Shown here piece by piece: positions 31,256 to 39,536 of a DNA stretch of 64,000 nt (positions are counted from its first letter, which is position 1; every line of letters begins with the position of its first letter). A model generated the notes under the pieces. The model searched no databases, was not told the DNA's origin, and saw nothing but the letters and a program-made list of their open reading frames with translations. The position numbers were made by a program, and so were the translations under genes. Source of the DNA: Pseudomonas citrullilanati (lineage in GTDB: Bacteria > Pseudomonadota > Gammaproteobacteria > Pseudomonadales > Pseudomonadaceae); assembly GCF_030580855.1 (NCBI RefSeq), contig NZ_JAUQOP010000025.1, positions 1 to 64,000 on the forward strand. The letters run 5' to 3'.

Positions 31256-31987
31256 GTGAGTTCAGTGAACAAATCGATTTTGTTGGTCGACGACGACCAG
31301 GAGATTCGCGAGCTGCTGGACACCTACCTCAGCCGCGCGGGTTTCCAGGTGCGCACCACGCCGGACGGCGCCGGGTTTCGCCAGGCGTTCAACGAGGCGC
31401 CGAGCGACCTGGTGATCCTCGACGTGATGCTCCCGGATGAGGACGGCTTCAGCCTGTGCCGCTGGGTTCGCCAGCATCCGCGCCAAGCCCATGTGCCGAT
31501 CATCATGCTGACGGCCAGTTCCGACGAGGCCGACCGGGTCATTGGCCTTGAGCTGGGCGCCGATGATTACCTGGGCAAGCCGTTCAGCCCGCGCGAATTG
31601 CAGGCGCGCATCAAGGCATTGCTGCGCCGGGCGCAATTCGGCCAGGAACGCTCCGGCGGCGACGTGCTGGCGTTCGATGAATGGCGGCTGGACATGGTCA
31701 GCCATCGGCTGTTCCACGCCGACGGCGAAGAAGTGATTCTCTCCGGCGCCGATTTCGCCCTGCTCAAGTTGTTCCTCGATCATCCCCAGGAAATCCTCGA
31801 CCGCGACACCATCGGCAACGCGACCCGTGGGCGCGAGCTGATGCCCCTGGACCGGATCGTCGACATGGCCGTCAGTCGCCTGCGCCAGCGCTTGCGCGAC
31901 ACCGACAAGCCACCACGGCTGATCCGCACGGTGCGCGGCAGTGGTTATCAATTGGCGGCCAGTGTGGTTGCCAGCAATGGTCATTGA
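31256..31987 (+). CDS. gltR: Two-component response regulator GltR
   Basis: This 243-residue OmpR-family regulator has a receiver domain at 1-~120: acidic pocket DDD at about 12-14, phospho-acceptor Asp in LVILDVMLPDEDG near 57, conserved Thr in MLTASS, and Lys in YLGKPFS near 107. A winged-helix DNA-binding domain follows (about 140-235). The start is a GTG at 31256 preceded by AAGGA. By position between glk and the histidine kinase it is GltR, which controls glucose uptake genes. It overlaps gtrS by 11 bases, so the two are translated together. Confidence 0.92.
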   Translation: MSSVNKSILLVDDDQEIRELLDTYLSRAGFQVRTTPDGAGFRQAFNEAPSDLVILDVMLPDEDGFSLCRWVRQHPRQAHVPIIMLTASSDEADRVIGLELGADDYLGKPFSPRELQARIKALLRRAQFGQERSGGDVLAFDEWRLDMVSHRLFHADGEEVILSGADFALLKLFLDHPQEILDRDTIGNATRGRELMPLDRIVDMAVSRLRQRLRDTDKPPRLIRTVRGSGYQLAASVVASNGH

Positions 31988-33446
31988 TTGGGCCAGGAAA
32001 GTCGTCCGGCGGGTGCCGGTGCCGCGCTCGCTGCTCGGGCGAATGCTGTTGCTGACGTTGCTGGTGGTGTTGTTCGCCCAGACGCTGTCCAGCCTGATCT
32101 GGGTGTCGCAACTGCGCGCCACGCAGCTCGAAGGCCTGGTCACCAGCGCCCGCAGCCTCGCTCATTCGATGACCGCCAGCGTCAGCTACCTGCGCTCGTT
32201 GCCGGTGGCTTACCGGCCGCTGGTCCTCGACCAATTGCGCAGCATGGGCGGCACGCGGTTTGTCGTCACCCTCAACGACAAGCCCCTGGGCATGGACGTG
32301 CTGCCGGTCACCCCGCGCAAGCTGGCGGTGCTCAAGGCCGTGGACGAGGTGCTACGGCGGTCCCTGGGCAATAACGCCGACATCTCGGTGAAATTCGTCA
32401 GCCCCGAGGACCTGCGGATTTTCAACGGCGGCTTGAAACTCGACGAACTGCCACGTTCCTGGGCCCACTACGCCTTGACGCTCGAGCCGGTGAACCCGCC
32501 GGTGCTGGTCACGCAGATCCAGATGGCGCCGGGCGAATGGCTGTACATCGCCTCGTTGCTGCCCGAACCCTACACCAGTCTCGAAGAGCAGGACCTGCCC
32601 AAGCAGCAGGTCGGCTTCATCGTGCTCACCAGTAGCCTGCTGTTGCTGTTCATCGGCTTGCTGGTGCATTGGCAGAGCCGGCCCCTCAAGCGCTTGGCCC
32701 GGGCGGCGCGAGACATGTCCCTGGGCGCCGAAGTGGAACCGGTGGCGGAAGGCGGCGGCAGCGAAGTGGTGGAGGTGGGCCGGGCGTTCAACGCCATGCG
32801 AGAGCGCATCAGTCGCTACCTGACCGAACGCAGCCAGTTGTTCAGCGCGATCTCCCATGACCTGCGCACGCCGATCACCCGGTTGCGCCTGCGGGTCGAA
32901 TTGCTCGAGGACGAAAACCTGCAGGCCAAGTTCGGCCGCGACCTCGATGAGCTGGAGCTGCTGGTCAAGGGGGCCTTGCAATGCGTGAAGGACACCGACA
33001 TCCACGAGAACATCGAGCCGGTGGACCTCAACCACGTGCTCGATTGCCTGGTGGAACCCTATCTGGCGCCCAATGGCAACGGCCGGGTGACCCAGGACGG
33101 CCGGGCCCTGGCGCCGTATCACGGCAAGCCGCTGGCGCTCAAGCGCTGCATCGGCAACCTCATCGATAACGCCCTGAAATACGGACAGAACGCCCACCTG
33201 CACATCGAAGACGATGAAAACGCGTTCATCCTCCACGTCGATGACGAAGGGCCAGGCGTGCCGGAACAGCGCCTCGAGCAAGTCTTCGAGCCGCACTTCC
33301 GCCTGGCCGGGCAACAGCAAGGGTACGGCCTGGGGCTGGGCATCGCCCGCAACATCGCCCATAGCCATGGCGGCGAAGTGAGCCTGCAGAACCTGCGCGA
33401 GGGTGGGTTGCGGGTGACGTTGCAGTTGCCTCGCAGCGCCGATTAG
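31977..33446 (+). CDS. gtrS: Sensor histidine kinase GtrS (partner of GltR)
   Basis: This 489-residue membrane kinase has TM1 at about 20-44 (LLLTLLVVLFAQTLSSLIWV). A periplasmic sensor domain of about 150 residues follows, then TM2 near 212-232 (VGFIVLTSSLLLLFIGLLVHW) and a HAMP linker. The H-box (SAISHDLRTPITRLRLR) has its phospho-His near 288. N, G1 (DEGPGVP) and G2 (GYGLGLGIARNIA) ATP-binding boxes come next. In P. aeruginosa GtrS senses 2-ketogluconate or 6-phosphogluconate, and the same role is inferred. The ATG at 31977 (MVIDWARKV) was chosen over an earlier ATG lying deeper within gltR. Confidence 0.9.
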   Translation: MVIDWARKVVRRVPVPRSLLGRMLLLTLLVVLFAQTLSSLIWVSQLRATQLEGLVTSARSLAHSMTASVSYLRSLPVAYRPLVLDQLRSMGGTRFVVTLNDKPLGMDVLPVTPRKLAVLKAVDEVLRRSLGNNADISVKFVSPEDLRIFNGGLKLDELPRSWAHYALTLEPVNPPVLVTQIQMAPGEWLYIASLLPEPYTSLEEQDLPKQQVGFIVLTSSLLLLFIGLLVHWQSRPLKRLARAARDMSLGAEVEPVAEGGGSEVVEVGRAFNAMRERISRYLTERSQLFSAISHDLRTPITRLRLRVELLEDENLQAKFGRDLDELELLVKGALQCVKDTDIHENIEPVDLNHVLDCLVEPYLAPNGNGRVTQDGRALAPYHGKPLALKRCIGNLIDNALKYGQNAHLHIEDDENAFILHVDDEGPGVPEQRLEQVFEPHFRLAGQQQGYGLGLGIARNIAHSHGGEVSLQNLREGGLRVTLQLPRSAD

Positions 33447-33466
33447 TCAGGCCGCGTTATCGTTCT

Positions 33467-33538
33467 TCGCGAGCAGGCTCGCTCCCACAGGGGGCAGTGA
33501 ACAGCTTGGGTCCAGTGTGGGAGCGAGCTTGCTCGCGA
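33467..33538. repeat. REP pair (inverted)
   Basis: Units are arranged tail-to-head: TCGCGAGCAGGCTCGC... then ...GCGAGCTTGCTCGCGA, opposite to most pairs in the window. It lies in the 226-base gap between gtrS and the mannose-isomerase-like gene. Confidence 0.85.
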
Positions 33539-33572
33539 TAGCGCCAGTGGCCTCAACCCATCCCTCAGGGAA

Positions 33573-33613
33573 ATGTCACAAATCGGTGACATAACTCGCC
33601 CCTTTCGTTACCT
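33573..33613 (+). promoter_or_regulatory. Candidate GltR-type operator upstream of the mannose-isomerase-like gene
   Basis: GTGACAT (33586) and GTTACCT (33607) are separated by 14 bases, the same spacing as in the gtsA upstream region. GTGACAT also forms an inverted repeat with ATGTCAC at 33573-33579. The gene start is 60 bases further on. Shared structure suggests one regulator, probably GltR, but this is an inference. Confidence 0.5.
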
Positions 33614-33672
33614 ACCGCCCGCCCTCCCTTGTTTAGACTCCCTGCGTCAAAACAACAAAAAAGGGACGCGCG

Positions 33673-34932
33673 ATGGACACCTTCCTCCCGGCTTTCAGCA
33701 GTTGGCTGAACGCGCCTGCCCACCAGCACTGGCTCGCCGCCGAAGGCTTGCGCCTGCTGGCGTTCGCCAAGGCGTCGAAACTGCCGGACGGCTTCGGCAA
33801 TCTCGACGACCAGGGCCGCCTTCCGGCCGGGGCGCTGGCCGAAACCATGAACACCGCCCGCATGACCCACAGTTTCGCCATGGCCCACATCCAGGGCCTG
33901 CCCGGCTATGCCGAGCTGGTGGACCACGGCATCCAGGCCCTCAGCGGTCCTTTGCGGGACGCCGAACACGGCGGCTGGTTCGCCAACGCGCAACCCCGTG
34001 ACGAACACACCGGCAAGGCCGCCTACCTGCATGCCTTCGTGGCCCTGGCCGCCAGTTCCGCCGTGGTGGCCCAGCGTCCCGGCGCCCAGGCGTTGCTGGA
34101 CGAAGCGGTCCGGGTCATCGACACGCATTTCTGGAGCGAAGAGGAGGGCGCCCTGCGCGAATCCTTCAGCCGCGACTGGCGCAATGAGGAGGCGTATCGC
34201 GGGGCCAACAGCAACATGCACGCCACCGAAGCCTTCCTCGCCCTGGCCGATGCCACCGAGGATCCGCGCTGGCTGGTGCGCGCCCTGCGCATCGTCGAGC
34301 GGGTGATCCACGGCCATGCCGCCGCCAACGACTACCTGGTGGTGGAGCACTTCGACCGCGACTGGCAGCCGCTGCGCGAATACAACCACGACAACCCCGC
34401 CGACGGGTTTCGCCCCTACGGCACCACCCCCGGCCATGGGTTCGAATGGGCACGGTTGCTGTTGCACCTCGAAGCGGCGCGGGTCCAGATCGGCATGTTG
34501 ACGCCGGGCTGGCTGGCCCAGGATGCGCAGAAACTCTTCGACCAGAACTGCCGCCACGGCTGGGAGGTCGACGGTGCGCCTGGCCTTGTCTACACCCTCG
34601 ACTGGGACAACCGCGCGGTGGTCCGCCACCGCCTGCATTGGGTCCACGCCGAGGCCGCGGCGGCCGCCAGCGCCTTGCTCAAGCGCACCGACGAGGCGAA
34701 GTACGAAGCCTGGTATCGAACGTTCTGGGCGTTCTGCGACAAGCACTTCATCGACCGCTGCGACGGCAGTTGGCACCACGAACTCGATCCGCAAAACCGG
34801 CCCAGCGCCGATATCTGGCCGGGCAAGCCAGACCTGTACCATGCGTGGCAAGCGGTGCTGATCCCGCGCCTGCCCCTGGCGCCGAGCATGGCGACGGCTC
34901 TGGCACGGCTCTCCAGCCCTGCACCTGTGTAA
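33673..34932 (+). CDS. AGE-family sugar isomerase/epimerase (mannose isomerase-like)
   Basis: This 419-residue protein has an (alpha/alpha)6-barrel signature of the N-acylglucosamine 2-epimerase family (ARMTHSFAMAHIQG near 63-76 and GANSNMHATEAFLALAD near 177-193). FRPYGTTPGHGFEWARLL near 243-260, LVYTLDWDNRAVVRHRLHWVHAEA near 303-326, and a C-terminal GSWHHELDP with the last catalytic-type His complete the signature. It resembles mannose isomerase / YihS-type aldose-ketose isomerases. It sits between gtrS and gtsA, where P. aeruginosa has none. Its upstream region shares a motif with gtsA. A role in interconverting mannose and fructose, channelled to the glucose locus, is plausible. No signal peptide, so it is cytoplasmic. 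Confidence 0.8.
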   Translation: MDTFLPAFSSWLNAPAHQHWLAAEGLRLLAFAKASKLPDGFGNLDDQGRLPAGALAETMNTARMTHSFAMAHIQGLPGYAELVDHGIQALSGPLRDAEHGGWFANAQPRDEHTGKAAYLHAFVALAASSAVVAQRPGAQALLDEAVRVIDTHFWSEEEGALRESFSRDWRNEEAYRGANSNMHATEAFLALADATEDPRWLVRALRIVERVIHGHAAANDYLVVEHFDRDWQPLREYNHDNPADGFRPYGTTPGHGFEWARLLLHLEAARVQIGMLTPGWLAQDAQKLFDQNCRHGWEVDGAPGLVYTLDWDNRAVVRHRLHWVHAEAAAAASALLKRTDEAKYEAWYRTFWAFCDKHFIDRCDGSWHHELDPQNRPSADIWPGKPDLYHAWQAVLIPRLPLAPSMATALARLSSPAPV

Positions 34933-35047
34933 CCATGTGGTGACATTTGCACGTCCCTTCGTTACCTGCGAAGGGATTCCCTCTGATTAGAATCCATGCA
35001 GCGCAAGCCCCGACTTGCATGCATAACAACAAGAAAGGTACTTCTAG
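34933..35047 (+). promoter_or_regulatory. gtsA promoter region with GTGACAT-N14-GTTACCT element
   Basis: GTGACAT (34940) and GTTACCT (34961) occur with 14 bases between them, matching the mannose-isomerase-like promoter. The TCCCTTCG/CGAAGGGA inverted repeat (34954-34976, seven-base loop) overlaps the second half. These elements lie about 75-110 bases upstream of gtsA and are good candidates for GltR binding. Confidence 0.5.
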
Positions 35048-36349
35048 ATGAATGCGATTTCTCGCCTCGCTACTGTCATTTCTCTTGCTTCCCTGCTTCC
35101 CGTCGCAGCATTCCCTGTCAGCGCCCTGGCCGCCGAATCCAAAGGCACCGTGGAAGTCGTCCACTGGTGGACGTCGGGTGGTGAAAAAGCCGCGGTCGAT
35201 GTGCTCAAGGCCCAGGTCGAGAAAGATGGCTTTACCTGGAAGGACGGCGCTGTCGCCGGGGGTGGCGGTTCCACGGCCATGACCGTGCTCAAGAGCCGCG
35301 CCGTGGCTGGCAACCCGCCAGGCGTGGCCCAGATCAAGGGCCCGGACATCCAGGAATGGGCTTCCACCGGCCTGCTCGACAGCGACGTGCTCAAGGACGT
35401 GGCCAAGGAAGAAAAGTGGGACAGCCTGCTCGACAAGAAAGTCTCCGATACCGTGAAGTACGACGGTGACTACGTGGCCGTGCCGGTGAACATCCACCGC
35501 GTCAACTGGCTGTGGATCAACCCGGAAGTCTTCAAGAAAGCCGGCATCACCAAGAACCCGACCACCCTCGAAGAATTCTACGCCGCCGGCGACAAGCTCA
35601 AGGCTGCGGGCTTCATCCCGCTCGCCCACGGCGGCCAGCCTTGGCAAGACAGCACCGTGTTCGAAGCCGTGGTGCTGTCGGTCATGGGTGCCGACGGCTA
35701 CAAGAAGGCCCTGGTCGACCTGGACAACAAGGCCCTGACCGGCCCTGAAATGGTCAAGGCCCTGACCGAGCTGAAGAAAGTCGCGACCTACATGGACGTC
35801 GACGGCAAGGGCCAGGACTGGAACCTGGAAGCGGCCAAGGTCATCAACGGCAAGGCCGGCATGCAGATCATGGGCGACTGGGCCAAGAGTGAGTGGACCG
35901 CCGCCAAGAAAGTCGCCGGCAAGGACTACGAATGCGTAGCCTTCCCGGGCACCGACAAGGCCTTCACCTACAACATCGACTCCCTGGCGGTGTTCAAGCA
36001 GAAGGACAAGGGCACTGCGGCTGGCCAGCAGGATATCGCCAAGGTCGTGCTGGGTGAGAACTTCCAGAAAGTCTTCAGCATCAACAAGGGTTCGATCCCG
36101 GTGCGCAACGACATGCTGGGCGACATGGCCAAGTACGGCTTCGATTCCTGCGCCCAGACCGCGGCCAAGGACTTCCTGGCGGACGCCAAGTCCGGTGGCC
36201 TGCAGCCGAGCATGGCGCACAACATGGCGACCACGCTGGCGGTGCAGGGCGCGTTCTTCGATGTGGTGACCAACTACATCAACGACCCGAAAGCCGACCC
36301 GGCCGATGCCGCCAAGAAATTGGGCGCGGCGGTCCAGTCGGCCAAGTAA
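35048..36349 (+). CDS. gtsA: Glucose ABC transporter, periplasmic binding protein GtsA
   Basis: This 433-residue solute-binding protein has a signal peptide at 1-28 (cleavage after ALA) followed by KGTVEVVHWWTSGGEKAA, typical of family 1 sugar-binding proteins. The PVNIHRVNWLWINPEVFKKAG and TTLEEFYAAGDKLKAAGFIPLAHGGQPWQD blocks match bacterial glucose/mannose binding proteins (P. putida GtsA, P. aeruginosa GltB). It captures periplasmic glucose after OprB entry and delivers it to GtsBC. Start of the gtsABCD-oprB cluster, with a candidate GltR element upstream. Confidence 0.95.
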   Translation: MNAISRLATVISLASLLPVAAFPVSALAAESKGTVEVVHWWTSGGEKAAVDVLKAQVEKDGFTWKDGAVAGGGGSTAMTVLKSRAVAGNPPGVAQIKGPDIQEWASTGLLDSDVLKDVAKEEKWDSLLDKKVSDTVKYDGDYVAVPVNIHRVNWLWINPEVFKKAGITKNPTTLEEFYAAGDKLKAAGFIPLAHGGQPWQDSTVFEAVVLSVMGADGYKKALVDLDNKALTGPEMVKALTELKKVATYMDVDGKGQDWNLEAAKVINGKAGMQIMGDWAKSEWTAAKKVAGKDYECVAFPGTDKAFTYNIDSLAVFKQKDKGTAAGQQDIAKVVLGENFQKVFSINKGSIPVRNDMLGDMAKYGFDSCAQTAAKDFLADAKSGGLQPSMAHNMATTLAVQGAFFDVVTNYINDPKADPADAAKKLGAAVQSAK

Positions 36350-36365
36350 TTAGCGTCGCTTCCCT

Positions 36366-36454
36366 TGTAGGAGTGAGCTTGCTCGCGATAGCGGAGTGTC
36401 AGGCAGCAGATGAGTCACTGACACACCGTCATCGCGAGCAAGCTCGCTCCCACA
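36366..36454. repeat. REP pair (inverted) between gtsA and gtsB
   Basis: A slightly diverged left unit (TGTAGGAGTGAGCTTGCTCGCGA) faces a normal inverse unit. It lies between the binding-protein gene and the permease genes, which would help give gtsA message excess over gtsBCD. Confidence 0.85.
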
Positions 36455-36491
36455 AAAGGGATGTCCTTGTAACCTTGTTTTGGATCTTCCC

Positions 36492-37400
36492 ATGAGTTCT
36501 GTTGCTGTGTTCAGCAAGGCCTCGCCGTTCGATGCGCTGCAACGCTGGCTGCCAAAACTGGTGCTGGCGCCGAGCATGTTCATCGTCCTGGTGGGCTTCT
36601 ACGGCTACATCCTGTGGACGTTCGTGCTGTCGTTCACCACCTCGACGTTCCTGCCGACCTACAAATGGGCCGGCCTGGCGCAGTACGCGCGGTTGATGGA
36701 CAACGACCGTTGGTGGGTGGCGAGCAAGAACCTGGCGCTTTTCGGCGGCCTGTTCATTGGCATCACCCTGGTGATCGGCGTGCTGCTGGCGGTATTCCTC
36801 GACCAACGTATCCGTCGCGAAGGGTTCATCCGCACTATCTACCTGTACCCGATGGCCCTGTCGATGATCGTCACGGGTACGGCCTGGAAATGGCTGCTCA
36901 ACCCGGGCATGGGCCTGGACAAATTGTTGCGTGACTGGGGCTGGGAAGGCTTCCGTCTCGATTGGCTGATCGACCCGGACCGCGTCGTGTACTGCCTGGT
37001 GATCGCCGCGGTCTGGCAGGCCTCGGGCTTCATCATGGCGATGTTTCTGGCCGGCCTGCGGGGTGTCGACCAGTCGATCATCCGCGCCGCGCAGATCGAT
37101 GGCGCGAGCATGCCGCGCATCTACTGGAAAGTGGTGCTGCCAAGCCTGCGCCCGGTGTTCTTCAGCGCGGTGATGATCCTGGCGCACATCGCGATCAAGA
37201 GCTTCGACCTGGTGGCCGCGATGACCGCCGGTGGCCCGGGTTATTCCTCCGACCTGCCGGCCATGTTCATGTACTCCTTCACGTTCAGCCGCGGCCAGAT
37301 GGGCATGGGCTCGGCCAGCGCGATCCTGATGCTCGGCGCGATTCTCGCAATCATCGTGCCTTACCTGTACTCCGAGCTGAGGACCAAGCGTCATGACTAG
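36492..37400 (+). CDS. gtsB: Glucose ABC transporter, permease GtsB
   Basis: This 302-residue MalF-type inner-membrane permease has six predicted helices and the EAA loop at about 200-220 (EAA-like stretch AAQIDGASMPRIYWKVVLPSLRP), which contacts GtsD. The ATG at 36492 follows a weak GGATC ribosome site; an earlier in-frame TTG codon was not used. It overlaps gtsC by eight bases. Confidence 0.93.
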   Translation: MSSVAVFSKASPFDALQRWLPKLVLAPSMFIVLVGFYGYILWTFVLSFTTSTFLPTYKWAGLAQYARLMDNDRWWVASKNLALFGGLFIGITLVIGVLLAVFLDQRIRREGFIRTIYLYPMALSMIVTGTAWKWLLNPGMGLDKLLRDWGWEGFRLDWLIDPDRVVYCLVIAAVWQASGFIMAMFLAGLRGVDQSIIRAAQIDGASMPRIYWKVVLPSLRPVFFSAVMILAHIAIKSFDLVAAMTAGGPGYSSDLPAMFMYSFTFSRGQMGMGSASAILMLGAILAIIVPYLYSELRTKRHD

Positions 37401-38238
37401 TTTCGCTGCCAAACCTGCCATCAGCCTGAGCCGCATCGCGATCTACGCGGTGCTGATCCTCGCCGTACTGCTTTACCTGGTGCCGCTGGTGGTGATGCTG
37501 CTGACCAGCTTCAAGACCCCGGAAGACATCAGCACCGGCAACCTGCTGAGCTGGCCGACCGTGGTCAGCGGCATCGGCTGGATCAAGGCCTGGGCGACGG
37601 TCAACGGCTACTTCTGGAACTCGATCAAGATCACCATCCCGGCCGTCCTGATCTCCACCGCCATCGGTGCATTGAACGGCTATGTGCTGTCGATGTGGCG
37701 CTTTCGCGGTTCGCAGCTGTTCTTCGGCCTGCTGCTGTTCGGTTGCTTCCTGCCGTTCCAGACCGTCCTGCTGCCGGCCTCGTTCACCCTCGGCAAGATG
37801 GGCCTGGCCAGCACCACCACGGGCCTGGTGTTCGTCCACGTGGTCTACGGCCTGGCCTTCACCACGCTGTTCTTCCGCAACTACTACGTCAGCATTCCCG
37901 ATGCGCTGGTGAAGGCGGCGCGCCTGGATGGCGCGGGGTTCTTCACGATCTTCCGGCGGATCATCCTGCCGATGTCCACGCCGATCATCATGGTCTGCCT
38001 GATCTGGCAGTTCACGCAGATCTGGAACGACTTCCTGTTCGGCGTGGTGTTTTCCAGCGGGGACTCGCAGCCCATCACGGTGGCGCTGAACAACCTGGTC
38101 AACACCAGCACCGGGGCCAAGGAATACAACGTTGATATGGCGGCGGCGATGATCGCCGGGCTGCCGACCCTGCTGGTCTATGTAGTGGCAGGCAAGTATT
38201 TCGTGCGCGGCCTGACGGCCGGCGCAGTCAAGGGGTAA
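37393..38238 (+). CDS. gtsC: Glucose ABC transporter, permease GtsC
   Basis: This 281-residue MalG-type permease has six helices and an EAA loop near 175-195 (AARLDGAGFFTIFRRIILPMSTP). It ends in the typical short LTAGAVKG tail. Its ATG lies inside the end of gtsB (eight-base overlap), so gtsBC are coupled. With GtsB it forms the glucose translocation pore. It is followed immediately by the ATPase gene gtsD (two bases between stop and ATG). Confidence 0.93.
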   Translation: MTSFAAKPAISLSRIAIYAVLILAVLLYLVPLVVMLLTSFKTPEDISTGNLLSWPTVVSGIGWIKAWATVNGYFWNSIKITIPAVLISTAIGALNGYVLSMWRFRGSQLFFGLLLFGCFLPFQTVLLPASFTLGKMGLASTTTGLVFVHVVYGLAFTTLFFRNYYVSIPDALVKAARLDGAGFFTIFRRIILPMSTPIIMVCLIWQFTQIWNDFLFGVVFSSGDSQPITVALNNLVNTSTGAKEYNVDMAAAMIAGLPTLLVYVVAGKYFVRGLTAGAVKG

Positions 38239-38240
38239 TC

Positions 38241-39401
38241 ATGGCAACGCTTGAACTTCGCAATGTGAACAAGACCTACGGGGCCGGGCTGCCGGACACC
38301 CTGAAGAACATCGAATTGTCGATCAAGGACGGTGAGTTCCTGATCCTCGTCGGCCCTTCGGGTTGCGGCAAGTCGACCCTGATGAACTGCATCGCCGGCC
38401 TCGAGACCATCACTGGCGGCGCGATCATGATCGGTGACCAGGACGTCAGCGGCATGAGCCCGAAGGACCGTGACATCGCCATGGTGTTCCAGTCCTACGC
38501 GCTGTACCCGACCATGAGCGTACGCGAGAACATCGAGTTCGGCCTGAAGATCCGCAAGATGCCCCAGGCGGACATCGACGCGGAGGTCAACCGCGTGGCC
38601 AAGCTGCTGCAGATCGAGCACCTGCTCAACCGCAAGCCCGGCCAACTTTCCGGTGGCCAGCAACAGCGCGTGGCCATGGGCCGGGCGTTGGCGCGGCGGC
38701 CGAAGATCTACCTGTTCGACGAACCGCTGTCCAACCTCGACGCCAAGCTGCGGGTCGAGATGCGCACCGAAATGAAGCTGATGCACCAGCGCCTGAAAAC
38801 CACCACCGTCTACGTGACCCACGACCAGATCGAGGCCATGACCCTGGGCGACAAGGTGGCGGTGATGAAGGACGGGATCATCCAGCAGTTCGGCACGCCG
38901 AAGGACATCTACACCAACCCGGCCAACCTGTTCGTGGCGAGCTTCATCGGTTCGCCGCCGATGAACTTCATCCCCCTGCGCCTGCAACGCAAGGACGGAC
39001 GCCTGCTGGCGCTGCTCGACAGCGGCCAGGCCCGTTGCGAACTGCCGCTGGGCATGCAGGACGCCGGCCTGGAAGACCGCGAAGTGATTCTCGGCATGCG
39101 CCCGGAGCAGATCGTGCTGGCCGGCAGCGAACCCAATGGCTTGCCGACCATCCGGGCGGAGGTCCAGGTCACCGAGCCGACCGGGCCGGATACCCTGGTA
39201 TTTGTCAGTCTAAATGAAACCAAAGTCTGCTGCCGTTTGTCGCCGGACGTGGCTCCGCAGGCCGGTGAAACTTTAACGTTGCAATTCGACCCCTCAAAAG
39301 TATTACTATTTGATGCGCAGACAGGCGAACGCCTGGGTGTGGCAGGGCAAGCGCAAGCCGAAGGACGGGCGCCGAACGTGGCCCAGTTCAAGGGTCGTTG
39401 A
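38241..39401 (+). CDS. gtsD: Glucose ABC transporter, ATP-binding protein GtsD
   Basis: This 386-residue MalK/UgpC-type ATPase has Walker A GPSGCGKST at about 38-46 and the signature LSGGQQQRVAMGRAL near 135-149. Walker B YLFDEPLSNLD is near 157-167. A C-terminal regulatory/OB domain (about 240-386) includes IGSPPMNFIPLRL. It powers glucose import through GtsBC. Start MATLELRNVNKTYG is canonical and two bases follow the gtsC stop. It is the last transporter gene before oprB. Confidence 0.95.
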   Translation: MATLELRNVNKTYGAGLPDTLKNIELSIKDGEFLILVGPSGCGKSTLMNCIAGLETITGGAIMIGDQDVSGMSPKDRDIAMVFQSYALYPTMSVRENIEFGLKIRKMPQADIDAEVNRVAKLLQIEHLLNRKPGQLSGGQQQRVAMGRALARRPKIYLFDEPLSNLDAKLRVEMRTEMKLMHQRLKTTTVYVTHDQIEAMTLGDKVAVMKDGIIQQFGTPKDIYTNPANLFVASFIGSPPMNFIPLRLQRKDGRLLALLDSGQARCELPLGMQDAGLEDREVILGMRPEQIVLAGSEPNGLPTIRAEVQVTEPTGPDTLVFVSLNETKVCCRLSPDVAPQAGETLTLQFDPSKVLLFDAQTGERLGVAGQAQAEGRAPNVAQFKGR

Positions 39402-39410
39402 GCGATCAGT

Positions 39411-39440
39411 GTGGAAGCGGGTTTGCCTGCTCCTACAGGG
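39411..39440. repeat. Degenerate single REP remnant
   Basis: GTGTGGAAGCGGGTTTGCCTGCTCC resembles a decayed REP unit without a partner, just after gtsD. It is too diverged to be counted with the intact pairs. Confidence 0.4.
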
Positions 39441-39536
39441 GAGTATGCGGTGGATGGGGGACCGTCCGCCGCAATCGTTGTAAACCGCGTTAGATAAAAA
39501 CAGTTAATAACAATAAATAAAGACGAGGATGTAGGG

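Noticed and set aside
39402..39536. Independent regulator site before oprB
   Set aside because: The AT-rich stretch near 39490-39530 may be a promoter, but no operator symmetry or match to the gtsA motif was found.
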